From positions 302,735 through 366,734 of the forward strand of contig NC_027863.1 in assembly GCF_000187245.1 (NCBI RefSeq): a stretch of 64,000 nucleotides of DNA, written 5' to 3'. Position 1 is the stretch's first letter, and each line of letters opens with the position of its first letter. The notes under the pieces are model-generated. The model had not been told where the DNA came from. It saw only the letters and a list, made by a program, of their open reading frames with translations, and did no database searches. The DNA comes from Ogataea parapolymorpha DL-1. Lineage: Eukaryota; Ascomycota; Pichiomycetes; Pichiales; Pichiaceae. Positions 9,489-18,721 of this stretch are shown here, piece by piece. The position numbers and the translations under genes are program-made.

Positions 9489-10346
9489 CTAGAGTCCTAA
9501 TGCTTTGAACAGTCTCAGGCGACATCCTTCAAGAGTGTTGAGTTTGGGACGCACGTCCAGATAAAATGCCGGGTCTCCTTCCTTTGCTGGCGGAGTGCTG
9601 TAGAAATCGATCACATAGTCCACCCTTTTCCCGCACCGGTCGACGATCCAATCGTGTCTGTCGAACGGCAGGTCTGCGCCAAAAATCAGGTTGCGGATCC
9701 GCGCACGAGGAGTGATTTTCTTCGAGTCTCCCTTGAAAGACGTCAACTGGACTCCGCCGCACTTCTCGCCTCCCTGGCCGTTTTCCCACATCAGTATATA
9801 CGCCCATGCCCGCTCGTTCACCATGTTATGGATCGGAACGATGGTTTTCATGTCTCCCGCGTCTGGGTTCCAATCTTTGCGTCTCATGGCGTTGAAGAAC
9901 TGTTTCTGCGACGGATATATCCAGTTTGACTGTGCGCCTGTCCGTGGGATGGATGAAACCTCGCGCTCTTCAGGGAGGTCCACGTCCACGACGATCGGCT
10001 TTGGCGAGTCCAGGTCGTCTGATGAGCACGTTTTATCTTGTTCCACGGCCTCTGGAGCAAACGTCGTTTTTCCCGCACTAAGCCACGTTTTGCGCGCTTC
10101 GTGGTCGACGGGACACGTTTCGGAGACGTGGTTTGTGGTTTGTGGATGTCCTGGCGGTTTTGTGCTTTGAGACGGGGCGATCTGTGCTGGAACAGATGGT
10201 GCCCATAGCAGCCGCGAGAAGAACGACTGCGGGGCCGCTGGTTCCTGAGACGGTGTGTTTCTCGCCCGCTCTGTCTGCTTGGCCTTAGCAAGCCACTTTT
10301 CGCGAGCCGCGTGGTCCACAGGGCACTTTGGCTGGTCCTGGCTCAT
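9489..10346 (-). CDS. Holocytochrome c synthase (cytochrome c/c1 heme lyase)
   Basis: Heme lyases attach heme covalently to cytochrome c (Cyc3) or c1 (Cyt2) in the mitochondrial intermembrane space. The core is well conserved: IPRTGAQSNWIYPSQKQFFNAMRRKDWNP, then IVPIHNMVNERAW, then GKRVDYVIDFYS. The N-terminal half is a low-complexity Pro/Ser region with two CPVDH motifs (first Cys at residue 8, second near residue 78). These Cys-Pro motifs are the type that bind heme transiently in this family. The protein is 285 residues. Cyc3 and Cyt2 cannot be told apart by eye, so no symbol is given. Confidence 0.9.
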   Translation of the reverse strand: MSQDQPKCPVDHAAREKWLAKAKQTERARNTPSQEPAAPQSFFSRLLWAPSVPAQIAPSQSTKPPGHPQTTNHVSETCPVDHEARKTWLSAGKTTFAPEAVEQDKTCSSDDLDSPKPIVVDVDLPEEREVSSIPRTGAQSNWIYPSQKQFFNAMRRKDWNPDAGDMKTIVPIHNMVNERAWAYILMWENGQGGEKCGGVQLTSFKGDSKKITPRARIRNLIFGADLPFDRHDWIVDRCGKRVDYVIDFYSTPPAKEGDPAFYLDVRPKLNTLEGCRLRLFKALGL

Positions 10347-10427
10347 GGCTGATGATTATATGAAATTTTATTGGAGCAAAAATGGTGTTAGGAGTGTGGA
10401 TACAGGTGAAATACATACATTCAGTCA

Positions 10428-11558
10428 CTACATAAACAAGTTCCAGAATCCACGTTTCTCCAGAGCGACCTCATCAGAGGCAGTCGAGACGTAGTCCGAG
10501 GCGTTAGCATACGTGCTGCTGCTCAACCGGTAGTATGGGACATACGAGGACTGTGCCGACGAGGTGGTGGTGTTGGAGTAAACGGCGGGAGCAGAGTAGC
10601 TCGAGCTCGAGGAAGTCACGGAGGCGCTCGAAGTAATGTAGTCAGTGACGTAGGTGGTCACGTAGGACGTCGAGACGGCCGTTTCAAAGCACGACTCGGT
10701 GGTCAGCACCGTCAGGGTGGAGCCGGCAGAGTTGGTGATAGGGATGGTGGCAGTGACAGACAGGGTCAAAGTGGACGTCAAGTACACTGTGCTCGTCAAA
10801 GTCGAGTCCGAGGAAACGCTTGACGAGACACCGCAGCCGGTGGTGACCGTTTCCGTGACAGTCACGGTAGTAGGAGTAACCGTGGTAGCCGCGGCAGCCG
10901 GTGCAGAGATTTTTGAAGTCGAAGCAGATGAGCTGCTGGAGGCGGTCTCGACAACAGTGGTTGCCTGGGCGGCGACCGACGAAGGAGAGGCCTCGGGACT
11001 GGAGGTGGACAAGCTGCTTTGTGTGACCGTCACGAAAATTGTGGAAGTTCTGGTCGAGGTAGTGGTCATTTCCTTACCGTTGGACTCGTAAGTAGAAGTC
11101 ACAACGTCTTCGGTTGGCTTAGATGACACGCTGACCGGTGCAGAAGCAGAGGTTGTGACAGCAGGAGCGCTCGAACTGGAGCTCGAGCTGGAGCATGGCA
11201 CGGTGATGGTGATGGTGACACCCTCGCTGACGGTAGTGTAAGTGGTGTACTCAGTTGGGGCAGCGTAGCTGGAGCTGCTGGAGCTGCTAGCCACGCTGAC
11301 AACATTGTAGGAAGCGGCGAGGGAGGAGGAGGTGGTGGCCACAGACGAGGAGGCGCTGCTGGAAGTGCCTGCCAGGCAAATAGTGCAAGGTTCCACGATG
11401 GTCACTGTAGAGCCAGCTGTAACAGTGGTGTAGGTGGTCAGAGGGGTGGAAGAGTTGTCGTATCTCTTGCCGAGGTTGAAAAACCCGGCAACAGGAAGGG
11501 CCTCAGCTTGGGTAGCGGAAAGAGCCAAACAGGTGTAAAGGAGTGACAAGAAGTTCAT
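10428..11558 (-). CDS. Secreted Ser/Thr-rich protein with terminal Kex2 sites
   Basis: The 376-residue product has a signal peptide (about residues 1-20, MNFLSLLYTCLALSATQAEA). A short segment LPVAGFFNLG is followed by a KR dipeptide at residues 31-32. The bulk is Ser/Thr/Val-rich, probably heavily O-glycosylated, with repeated units of the type YTTVTxGxTVTIxxPC. The C-terminus is EKRGFWNLFM: a second KR at 368-369 followed by seven residues. There is no hydrophobic GPI signal, so the protein is probably secreted or wall-associated by other means. Cysteines in the PC motifs may form disulfides. No named family was recognised. The related GFFNL and GFWNL motifs, each next to a Kex2-type site, are unusual. 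Confidence 0.75.
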   Translation of the reverse strand: MNFLSLLYTCLALSATQAEALPVAGFFNLGKRYDNSSTPLTTYTTVTAGSTVTIVEPCTICLAGTSSSASSSVATTSSSLAASYNVVSVASSSSSSSYAAPTEYTTYTTVSEGVTITITVPCSSSSSSSSAPAVTTSASAPVSVSSKPTEDVVTSTYESNGKEMTTTSTRTSTIFVTVTQSSLSTSSPEASPSSVAAQATTVVETASSSSSASTSKISAPAAAATTVTPTTVTVTETVTTGCGVSSSVSSDSTLTSTVYLTSTLTLSVTATIPITNSAGSTLTVLTTESCFETAVSTSYVTTYVTDYITSSASVTSSSSSYSAPAVYSNTTTSSAQSSYVPYYRLSSSTYANASDYVSTASDEVALEKRGFWNLFM

Positions 11559-11952
11559 TCTGGAAGCACTGCGATTTCGTGTTCAACGGATGTTAAAGGA
11601 GTGACTGGTTGAGGAAATCGAGAGCACTGAAGCTTGAAAATTGTCAATTGGTCAGTATCGCTGTGTATTTGTGGTAAACATTTCAACAACAGCCACTGCC
11701 TCTTTTTTATAACAGGGTGATTTTGGAATGTAAGCGTTACGAAGGAGTGAATTTGCAACCGCGACTGCTATGCATGGAAATAATAAAAAATGACAATTGA
11801 AATTTTTTAGATCAATGTTTAGAAACGCGTCTCGCCCGAAAATCTTGCCCTTTTCGCGTGAGCTTATAAGGACAAACAATGCATCCTCGACCTAAAACAA
11901 GGTTTTGGGAATGGTCCGACACCGTGTCTACAACCTTAGCGCTCTATACATG
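11559..11952. other. Intergenic region upstream of the Ser/Thr-rich secreted protein
   Basis: About 390 bp separate the start of the secreted-protein gene from the stop of MGS1. It contains AT-rich promoter-like sequence and an ACGCGT hexamer at 11824-11829, which matches the MCB (MBF) site. No RNA gene or conserved reading frame was seen. Confidence 0.5.
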
Positions 11953-13608
11953 CTACAGATCAGGATCTGGCGTGAGGCCAAGGTGCAGCCCAGTGAGAAA
12001 CTGCATCTCTCCAATTTGTTCTGGAAAATACTCCTGCTTGACACGTCCGTCCTTGTAGTCCGGATTGTACTTGTAACCTTTTGAGTAGCCGACCTCTTTC
12101 ATGAGCTTAGTTGGCGCATTGCGCAGATGTAGCGGAATGGAGGCTGAAGCAAACTCCGGCTCAGAGTCGAGCTTAGCGTTCAGCTCGTTCCAACCTCGGT
12201 ATATTTCCACTGATTTTGGTGCTCGTGCCAGTTTCACCGCGCAATGTACCAGTGCTAAATCTGCCTCGGGAAGCCCAACAAATTGCACTGCCTGGTACGT
12301 CGCTATGGCAAACGGCAGGCACGAGTCGTCAAGCACACCGACGTCCTCACTTGCTATTCGTATCATTCTCCGGGCTATATAGAGTGGATTCTCGCCTCCT
12401 TTAAGCATGCGTCCCAGATAATACATAGCAGCGTCCGCATTGGATCCTCTGATGGATTTATGGAACGCAGATATGGTATCATAGTGCGCGTCGCCGACGC
12501 GGTCGTAAACCATGTGCGTACGCTTTAGAACTTCCCTCAATTGCTCAGCATTGACCTCTATCACATGTTTGCCTTGCTCCAAACTGTAGTTCGTCATAAA
12601 ATGCGAGTCTGCAAGCTCCAGCAGGTTCAAGGCACTCCGTGAGTCTCCATCTGCTATGTTGCAGATATAGCCAATTGCCTCTTTGTTAAATCGCAAAACA
12701 GGGACATTGTGAACCAGCTTGCGCGTCTTGTTGATCACCAAAAGCGCTTTGGATACAATTTTGTGGAGTTCGTCAGAAGTAAGCCTGTTGAGCACGAAAA
12801 CTCTGCAACGCGACAAAAGAGCGCTGTTCAGCTGGAAACTCGGGTTTTCTGTCGTTGCGCCCACCAGCGTGATCGTTCCTTTCTCAACGTGGGGCAGAAA
12901 AATGTCTTGTTGTGCCTTGTTGAACCGATGGATTTCGTCAATAAATACTATGGTGTGTCTTTTCGTCAGCTTGTACTCGTTGCGTGCCTCTTCGAAAACA
13001 CGTTTGCAATCGCTGATCCCGTTGGACGTCGCGCTGAGCTCGATAAATCGCGATTTTGTGGCGTGTGAGATGATTCGTGCCAGTGTCGTTTTGCCAGTGC
13101 CGGGATATCCCCATAGTATTAGCGATGGAATGCGATCGTTCTGGATAAACCCTCGCAAAATTCCTCCCTCGCCGACCAAATGTTCCTGTCCAATGTAATC
13201 TTCGAGGCTGGAGGGCCGAAGACGCTCTGCTAATGGCAGTTTGGCCTGCGCCTTCAGAAGACGTAGCTCGTCAGCAGGGTCAGTTTTTCGCACCTTTGGC
13301 TCCGGCTCAACGATCTCAATTGATATGTTTCCTTCTTGGTCCGATGACATCGACTGACTGTCTGAGAGACTCCGTTTTTGGTTGTTCTCATACTTATAGG
13401 AAGACTTCTTGGTAGATTTGGTACCGGTCAGTAGCGAGGAGACCGATTTGGCAGGCTGTGACGTTGGCTCAGGGGCAGTCTCTGTAGCTGGGGTCGGAGC
13501 GGAGGGTGGAGGGGCAGTGTCATACTGTTCTGTGCAGGTATCCAGATGTTTGTTAATGAGCGCAATGTCGACTTTTTTTAGACAGACGGGGCAGTTTATC
13601 TTGCGCAT
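11953..13608 (-). CDS. MGS1: Mgs1, WRNIP1-type AAA+ ATPase
   Basis: Mgs1 is a DNA-dependent AAA+ ATPase related to clamp-loader subunits. It acts on stalled forks and binds ubiquitylated PCNA. At residues 5-24 is a UBZ4 zinc finger (CPVCLKKVDIALINKHLDTC, C-C-H-C). After an acidic/Ser linker come Walker A (GYPGTGKTT), Walker B (IVFIDEIHRFN), sensor 1 (TTENPSF) and the C-terminal oligomerisation domain (YYLGRMLKGGENPLYIARRMIRIASEDVG). The ATG at 13608 (MRKINCPVC) gives 551 residues, close to the family norm. The frame is open 26 codons upstream, but that stretch overlaps the MPD1 stop and is not conserved. Confidence 0.95.
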   Translation of the reverse strand: MRKINCPVCLKKVDIALINKHLDTCTEQYDTAPPPSAPTPATETAPEPTSQPAKSVSSLLTGTKSTKKSSYKYENNQKRSLSDSQSMSSDQEGNISIEIVEPEPKVRKTDPADELRLLKAQAKLPLAERLRPSSLEDYIGQEHLVGEGGILRGFIQNDRIPSLILWGYPGTGKTTLARIISHATKSRFIELSATSNGISDCKRVFEEARNEYKLTKRHTIVFIDEIHRFNKAQQDIFLPHVEKGTITLVGATTENPSFQLNSALLSRCRVFVLNRLTSDELHKIVSKALLVINKTRKLVHNVPVLRFNKEAIGYICNIADGDSRSALNLLELADSHFMTNYSLEQGKHVIEVNAEQLREVLKRTHMVYDRVGDAHYDTISAFHKSIRGSNADAAMYYLGRMLKGGENPLYIARRMIRIASEDVGVLDDSCLPFAIATYQAVQFVGLPEADLALVHCAVKLARAPKSVEIYRGWNELNAKLDSEPEFASASIPLHLRNAPTKLMKEVGYSKGYKYNPDYKDGRVKQEYFPEQIGEMQFLTGLHLGLTPDPDL

Positions 13609-13682
13609 ACGCGAAATAGATAAAGAATTATATGATCTGCTGAAAAAAAAATCTATTGCAATTACAAATCGAGCTACATCAG

Positions 13683-14546
13683 TCATAATTCATCCCTGTG
13701 GTTTTTCGCACTCTTGGACTTTCCGGCCCTGCTCTTTTTAAAATCCCTAAAGCTTTTGTACAGACCCTTCTTCAGGCCCTTCAAGAAAGTTCCCCGTTCG
13801 CTGGTCTCCCCGTCCTCTGCCTCCCCAAAATTGCCCAGGAACTTCGCTATGGCTGTTCTTTCAGTGGGGCCTTCGTACTTATGGAACGATCCTTCGCGGT
13901 CGATCACGACGATCTGAGGCAACCTTTTGACGTCAATGTATGTCTCGACCTCAGATCTGATCTCGTCAGTCACTGTCAGATAGCCAAATTCCAGTGATCC
14001 GAGGAAATCAATTGCCAATGCCTTGAACATGGGCGAGATCGAGGTTTTGCTGGTCAGCAGAAGCACCCGTGGCTTGTCCTCGGGCGCCACAAAGCTGGCG
14101 ATGTTACGTGCATTGATTCTCTTCACATAGTTCTTCACACGGCCTTTCACAAACTCTGTGAGCTTGCTGGCAATCCGCTCACCACGGTAAATTTCTGAGC
14201 TGTGGCCATTTTTCTTGGTGATTTTACCGGTCCATTTTGGCGGTCTGAACACTAAGATCGTTGGAAAACCCTCAATTCTATACTCATTGCACAGCTTTTT
14301 GTTTTCGGGAAGATCACAGTTGACTGCTGCATATTGTGCCACGTCGGAGCTAGCTTGGGCTGCCTTGATGTAATGGCTTTTGAACTGCTGGCAATATCCG
14401 CACCAAGGAGCGTAGAACTCGACAACGGATGTGTGGTTTGTCTTGTAGATAACGTCGTCAAACGACTTGGGTGTTAGCTCGTAAATGTGTTTAGAATTGT
14501 CATAAAAAGCGTACGCCAGCGACACCAAAAAGAATAGCACCAGCAT
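13683..14546 (-). CDS. MPD1: Mpd1-type protein disulfide isomerase
   Basis: This is an ER oxidoreductase with one catalytic thioredoxin domain. There is a signal peptide (MLVLFFLVSLAYA) and then the active site FYAPWCGYCQQFKSHY, a CGYC redox motif, near residue 50. A second, inactive thioredoxin-like domain follows. The C-terminus is basic and ends in RDEL after a histidine (HRDEL), a variant ER-retrieval signal where HDEL is usual in yeasts. The 287-residue length fits Mpd1 (about 318 in S. cerevisiae). Divergent from MRPL44 with 61 bp between the ATGs. Confidence 0.9.
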   Translation of the reverse strand: MLVLFFLVSLAYAFYDNSKHIYELTPKSFDDVIYKTNHTSVVEFYAPWCGYCQQFKSHYIKAAQASSDVAQYAAVNCDLPENKKLCNEYRIEGFPTILVFRPPKWTGKITKKNGHSSEIYRGERIASKLTEFVKGRVKNYVKRINARNIASFVAPEDKPRVLLLTSKTSISPMFKALAIDFLGSLEFGYLTVTDEIRSEVETYIDVKRLPQIVVIDREGSFHKYEGPTERTAIAKFLGNFGEAEDGETSERGTFLKGLKKGLYKSFRDFKKSRAGKSKSAKNHRDEL

Positions 14547-14607
14547 GGATTATGTTTCGAACTATACGAATTAATTCGGTGGAAAAATTTACAAATTATT
14601 CATCAAA

Positions 14608-14898
14608 ATGATCACTAAGTTCTTCTCCAAGATTGTGGTTAAATTCAATCCGTTCGGGCCGGAGGCCAAATGTGCGCGCTCTTTCATTGGCCTCATCTCG
14701 CCTCAGCTCCGTCAGACATGCCAAGTCGACCTAGAAGTGCTTCCCAGAGCAAGCACTAAACCTCCGCTTCTTAAAGTGACGTTCAAAGATAACACCTCGA
14801 TGGAGGGCAATCCGGCCGAGCAGACGTTGGAGGATATTAGCCAGATGCTCGATAGACACTCTAGACAACTACAATTCAAAGAAGACGCAAACAGATAG
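14608..14898 (+). CDS. MRPL44: Mitochondrial large-subunit ribosomal protein mL53 (Mrpl44)
   Basis: The 96-residue basic protein starts MITKFFSKIVVKFNPFGPEAKCARSFIGLISP, which matches the N-terminus of yeast Mrpl44 (mL53) almost position by position (MITK.FSK..V.FNPFG.EAK.AR). The thioredoxin-like central part contains LKVTFKDNTSMEG, and the C-terminus keeps the family's DRHSRQLQ. It is a structural component of the mitochondrial 54S ribosomal subunit. MSM1, another mitochondrial translation gene, follows on the same strand after about 85 bp. Confidence 0.88.
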   Translation: MITKFFSKIVVKFNPFGPEAKCARSFIGLISPQLRQTCQVDLEVLPRASTKPPLLKVTFKDNTSMEGNPAEQTLEDISQMLDRHSRQLQFKEDANR

Positions 14899-14984
14899 AG
14901 CTAATGATGGCATATCGTGCAGTGCAAGGTACTGCACGGTGATTTTTTTTCAACTTAAATAATTTTCAGTTTTGTACATACTAT

Positions 14985-16604
14985 ATGATAAGATCATCCA
15001 TATTAAGAATAGGGAGACGTTCCCTTAGTTCTAAAACCGCTGTGATAACGACTCCTATATTTTATGTCAACGCCAAGCCCCATATTGGACACTACTACTC
15101 AATGACTCTCGCGGACGTTTACAACAGATGGCTCAAATTGAGTGGAGAATCAACTTTTTTCACGACAGGCACCGACGAACATGGCCTCAAGGTCCAAACA
15201 GCAGCAGCCGTCGCTGGGATGGATCCAAAAACCTTTTGTGACGGACTTTCCCAAAAATTCAGAGAGCTCGCTTCTGTAGGAAATATACAGTACGATAGAT
15301 TCATAAGAACCACAGATCCCGATCATCTGGAGGCCGTGCAATTTTTCTGGAAAACCCTGGAGGAGAAAGGACATATATACAAGGGCAAACATTGCGGATG
15401 GTATTCTGTTTCCGACGAGTGCTTTTATGCAGAAACGGAGATCGAGGAGGTGGACGGAAAGATGGTCGCCAAGGAGACAGGCGCAACTGTTGTGTACGAG
15501 ACGGAGGAAAACTACTTTTTCCGTTTGAGTGAGCACCAGCAGCGACTCATTCAGTTTTTGAAGGACAACCCGTCATTCGTGCAACCTCCCCTTTATTACC
15601 AAACGCTGCTTCGTGATCTGAAGTCACGTGACCTTGAAGACCTGAGCGTCTCGCGTCCCAGTTCCCGCGTGAGTTGGGGAATCAGCGTGCCCAATGATCC
15701 GTCTCAGAAGATGTACGTCTGGTTTGATGCTCTGATCAACTACTTGACCTGCATTGGGTATCCTTCTCAGATACCTCAGGAACCATCGTTTGTGCATCTG
15801 GTTGGAAAGGAGATCGTCAAGTTCCACTGTATCCACTGGCCAAGCTTTCTGATGGCCTGCGAGCTTCCGCTCCCACGTGGTGTTTTTGTCCACGGCCATT
15901 GGCTCATGGATGGGCGCAAGATGAGCAAAAGCCGGGGCAATGTTGCCGATCCGGTGGAGATTTCTGAAAAGTATGAGACTGATGCTCTGCGTCTCTTTAT
16001 GATGCGCTATTCTGTGCTGGACTCCGACTGCGATTATTCTGAGAGCAAGCTGAATGCCACGAGAAACGAGTTCATTGACAAGTTCTGCAACCTGCTGACG
16101 CGGTCACTGTCCAAAAAATTCAGCATTTCTCGGGCCCTAGCAAAGGTCGAGACTCGCGGACTTGCGAGCCTGCTTGACGAGGCTGGAGAGGAATTTTCAG
16201 CTGATTTGCGGTCTCTCTATGAGCAGGTGGACGAGCTGCCGGCTACTATCGATCCGCATTTAAGAAAAATGGAACTGCACAAGGCAGTCCTTGCCATATG
16301 GCAATTATTGCCTCGCATTAATGGACTATTTGACCAATACGAGCCGTGGAGACTAAAAGGGCCTGACAACGAGCTCATGCAGGACCTGGTGATTTTCAGT
16401 GCGCTTGATTCGCTGCGCTGTCTGCTGATCCTGTTGCAACCTGTTGTTCCTGACTACACCAAGATGCTGCTTGATAAATTACAGGTCGAGCCTTCGAAGC
16501 GAACTTTAGACATGGCGGGCATTGCAAGAGACACCAGCTATGCCAAGTCTGCTACTTTTTCAAAAGGAGAGAAGGTCCCGCTTCAAAAAATCAGATTAGA
16601 CTAA
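14985..16604 (+). CDS. MSM1: Mitochondrial methionyl-tRNA synthetase
   Basis: This enzyme charges mitochondrial tRNA-Met. It is a class I synthetase with the HIGH motif as PHIGH (FYVNAKPHIGHYYS, about residues 26-40) and the KMSKS loop intact (DGRKMSKSRGNVADP, about 309-323). The C-terminal helical anticodon-binding domain contains PWRLKG. The first residues, MIRSSILRIGRRSLSSKTA, are a typical mitochondrial targeting sequence. Length 539 is close to the S. cerevisiae 575. The stop codon overlaps the stop of POL31 on the other strand (shared bases 16601-16604). Confidence 0.96.
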   Translation: MIRSSILRIGRRSLSSKTAVITTPIFYVNAKPHIGHYYSMTLADVYNRWLKLSGESTFFTTGTDEHGLKVQTAAAVAGMDPKTFCDGLSQKFRELASVGNIQYDRFIRTTDPDHLEAVQFFWKTLEEKGHIYKGKHCGWYSVSDECFYAETEIEEVDGKMVAKETGATVVYETEENYFFRLSEHQQRLIQFLKDNPSFVQPPLYYQTLLRDLKSRDLEDLSVSRPSSRVSWGISVPNDPSQKMYVWFDALINYLTCIGYPSQIPQEPSFVHLVGKEIVKFHCIHWPSFLMACELPLPRGVFVHGHWLMDGRKMSKSRGNVADPVEISEKYETDALRLFMMRYSVLDSDCDYSESKLNATRNEFIDKFCNLLTRSLSKKFSISRALAKVETRGLASLLDEAGEEFSADLRSLYEQVDELPATIDPHLRKMELHKAVLAIWQLLPRINGLFDQYEPWRLKGPDNELMQDLVIFSALDSLRCLLILLQPVVPDYTKMLLDKLQVEPSKRTLDMAGIARDTSYAKSATFSKGEKVPLQKIRLD

Positions 16605-18076
16605 ACGGCTATTTTTATGGCCTCGCATTGGAGGCTGTCCAGATCCAGCACTGCCATCTGGCCTGTCTCGCAGAAATCCGGCACCGCGACGATGCGCACG
16701 TGTATTGGGGCGTCTCTGGCGCAGTGCAGTGTCATCTCAGCGGTCTCGAATTTCGGCTGGTTGCCAACAAAGTACACATGAGGCGTCTCGTCCAAGGTGA
16801 ACGGGTCGTCGACGTCGTACGGGTAGCATGTGAGCGTGTCTGGCGCTGTAGGGACGACGTTCTGCCAGTGCATTGTTGCTTCCAGAAGCTTTAGTCTGGA
16901 CTCGTTGACGATTTCGTTCCTGACCGGCGAGTCCATGCCACTGCCCTCTCCGTTGAGGTCCACTTGTATGTTAGGAATAAAATACTTGAACATATCGTTG
17001 ATGTTTTCTCCCGACGTGCCCAGCAGTCGCACGCCGTCGATTTCTAGCCACACAGGATTAGTTGAGCGCACGAAATTGGCATACGAGCCGGCTTTTGCGA
17101 AAAACGACGGGTGCAGAGGCTGTTTCGGAAGACTCACCTCGCAGGGGTCCGAGTCGCCCGGCATGATGGTCACAGGGACGGAGTTTAGCAGCTCGCAGAT
17201 GTAGGCGTCCAGCTGCTTGATTGCGTCCGCGTCGTAGTTGGACTTGTTGAGCTCTCTGTATTTATCTTTCTCCAGAACCACCTGATCGGCCGACTCGACG
17301 CATCTGATCGAGTTTCCCGCCACGACGACCTGCGTAATCGATCTCAGAAATTCTACTGTCTCAGGAGACGAGTCCAACTCTCCCATGAGGTACTCCTTGA
17401 GCACTTCGAGCGGACCCAGGCTGCTCTGGTTGTTGATATGAAGCCCAGAAAGAAGCAGCACTTTGTTGCCCGCGGCGCGCATAGGACGCGGCACTTGGGG
17501 CCCAGGCTCCGGGTATACCACGTCCACCACGGTGAAAATGCCAGCCTCAACTTCCATGCCCAGAACACCAACCACTGCCCCGGTGACAAGTAGTATTTTA
17601 TCGAGGATCTCGCCGTCCAGAATCATCCGGCCAGACTCGTCTTCGAGCATCACCTGGTCGTTCTGCGGATCTGAGTACGCGGTGGCTCGGAGCTGATCCA
17701 GTTTGCTGAGCTCCGCAGACTCTTGCACGTCGTTTGCCCCATACACGTTGTTGCTCACCTCCTCGAGGATGTTTGGCTTGTACTTCATGTCCATGAAAAC
17801 GGTTCCGATGGTGTAGCAGGGCGTCATGTTCTTAACATCAAGTATTTTGTTCACATACACCACGTTCGTGTTGTTGATTGTCTCCTGTTTCCATTTGGCG
17901 TTGGCACGCTTGAGACAACGCGACTTGAGCTTTTTCACGCGCTGACTATAGATCTTGTTGAACTGGTTGGCGTACGTCCGTGTACCGGGAGGAAGCCTGT
18001 ATGCGTCAGACCTTCTGAACTGGTCAGGGACCGCGGATTCGTGGCGAAGAATGCGGTCAGAGGTCATGGTATTCAT
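16601..18076 (-). CDS. POL31: DNA polymerase delta small subunit (Pol31)
   Basis: Pol31 is the B-subunit of replicative DNA polymerase delta and also serves polymerase zeta. It has an OB fold followed by an inactive calcineurin-like phosphoesterase domain. Family landmarks are RTYANQFNKIYSQRVKKLK, the OB-region LLVTGAVVGVLGMEVEAG, VLLLSGLHI, VTIMPGDSDPCEVSLPKQPLHPSFF, GVRLLGTSGENINDMFKY and APDTLTCYPYDVDDPFTL. The ATG at 18076 (MNTMTSDRIL) gives 491 residues, close to the family norm. The open frame reaches 18181, but the extra 35 residues are not family-like. An ACGCGT box lies immediately upstream of the chosen ATG. Confidence 0.93.
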   Translation of the reverse strand: MNTMTSDRILRHESAVPDQFRRSDAYRLPPGTRTYANQFNKIYSQRVKKLKSRCLKRANAKWKQETINNTNVVYVNKILDVKNMTPCYTIGTVFMDMKYKPNILEEVSNNVYGANDVQESAELSKLDQLRATAYSDPQNDQVMLEDESGRMILDGEILDKILLVTGAVVGVLGMEVEAGIFTVVDVVYPEPGPQVPRPMRAAGNKVLLLSGLHINNQSSLGPLEVLKEYLMGELDSSPETVEFLRSITQVVVAGNSIRCVESADQVVLEKDKYRELNKSNYDADAIKQLDAYICELLNSVPVTIMPGDSDPCEVSLPKQPLHPSFFAKAGSYANFVRSTNPVWLEIDGVRLLGTSGENINDMFKYFIPNIQVDLNGEGSGMDSPVRNEIVNESRLKLLEATMHWQNVVPTAPDTLTCYPYDVDDPFTLDETPHVYFVGNQPKFETAEMTLHCARDAPIHVRIVAVPDFCETGQMAVLDLDSLQCEAIKIAV

Positions 18077-18082
18077 ACGCGT
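18077..18082. promoter_or_regulatory. MCB-type ACGCGT next to the POL31 start
   Basis: ACGCGT, the MBF (MCB) core, abuts the likely POL31 ATG, and a second copy lies at 18448-18453. DNA polymerase genes in yeasts are commonly G1/S-regulated through such sites. Function here is inferred. Confidence 0.4.
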
Positions 18083-18181
18083 AGTACGGTGCAAGGATGA
18101 AAAATTATTTATCGAATCACAATCGCTGTGGTTCAAATAGGGTATAAAGTTTGGGAGAGAATCAGTCGAAAGGTCGACCAT

Positions 18182-18721
18182 TTCGAGGGGTCCTTTTGAT
18201 CCTAGTAGGTAATGGGCAATTAACGGTAATTCACATCAAGCGAGATTGTGGGAATAGCATTTGGTTATCAATTACTTTTAGACATGTGACTACTGTCTGG
18301 ATTGGGAATGAGAAAGAGCGAGAGCAGTAATAGACGGGAACAAATCTGCTCGAAAAAACACCCTGTGTGTGATATTCAGCGCCAGCCAGTCCCTTGTGGA
18401 GCCTCTTGCCGTTGCGAAATGCTGGCTTCTGTAAATCGAGCCAACCGACGCGTTTGACATGGCTGCTGGAACAGAGCAAAATTAATATATCTTTGGGGCA
18501 CCATAGCCACGTCGAATTATCAAGTACGATAGCTGTAGACTCTGGCTCTGATCTTGTAACCGCCACACCGCCCCAGCAGGCTTGTCGTACATCAATTGGG
18601 TCCTAAACCTTCCTTGTGGTGGTGTACAGATGCCCGGCAAACCAAACTAGGGCTGTGGTGCGAGGAGGACCAATGAACATCATAACAAAAATCACAAGGA
18701 GTTAATTCCGTAAATTGCACA
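18182..18721. other. Divergent intergenic region POL31-ABP1
   Basis: About 540 bp lie between two divergent genes. It contains an MCB-type ACGCGT at 18448-18453 and mixed-composition promoter sequence. No conserved reading frame, tRNA or convincing snoRNA structure was found. Confidence 0.45.

Noticed and set aside
18350..18600. Possible H/ACA snoRNA (hairpin, AGAGCA, hairpin, ACA)
   Set aside because: The hairpins are imperfect and the pseudouridylation pocket cannot be defined by eye. It could be chance in a 540-bp promoter region.
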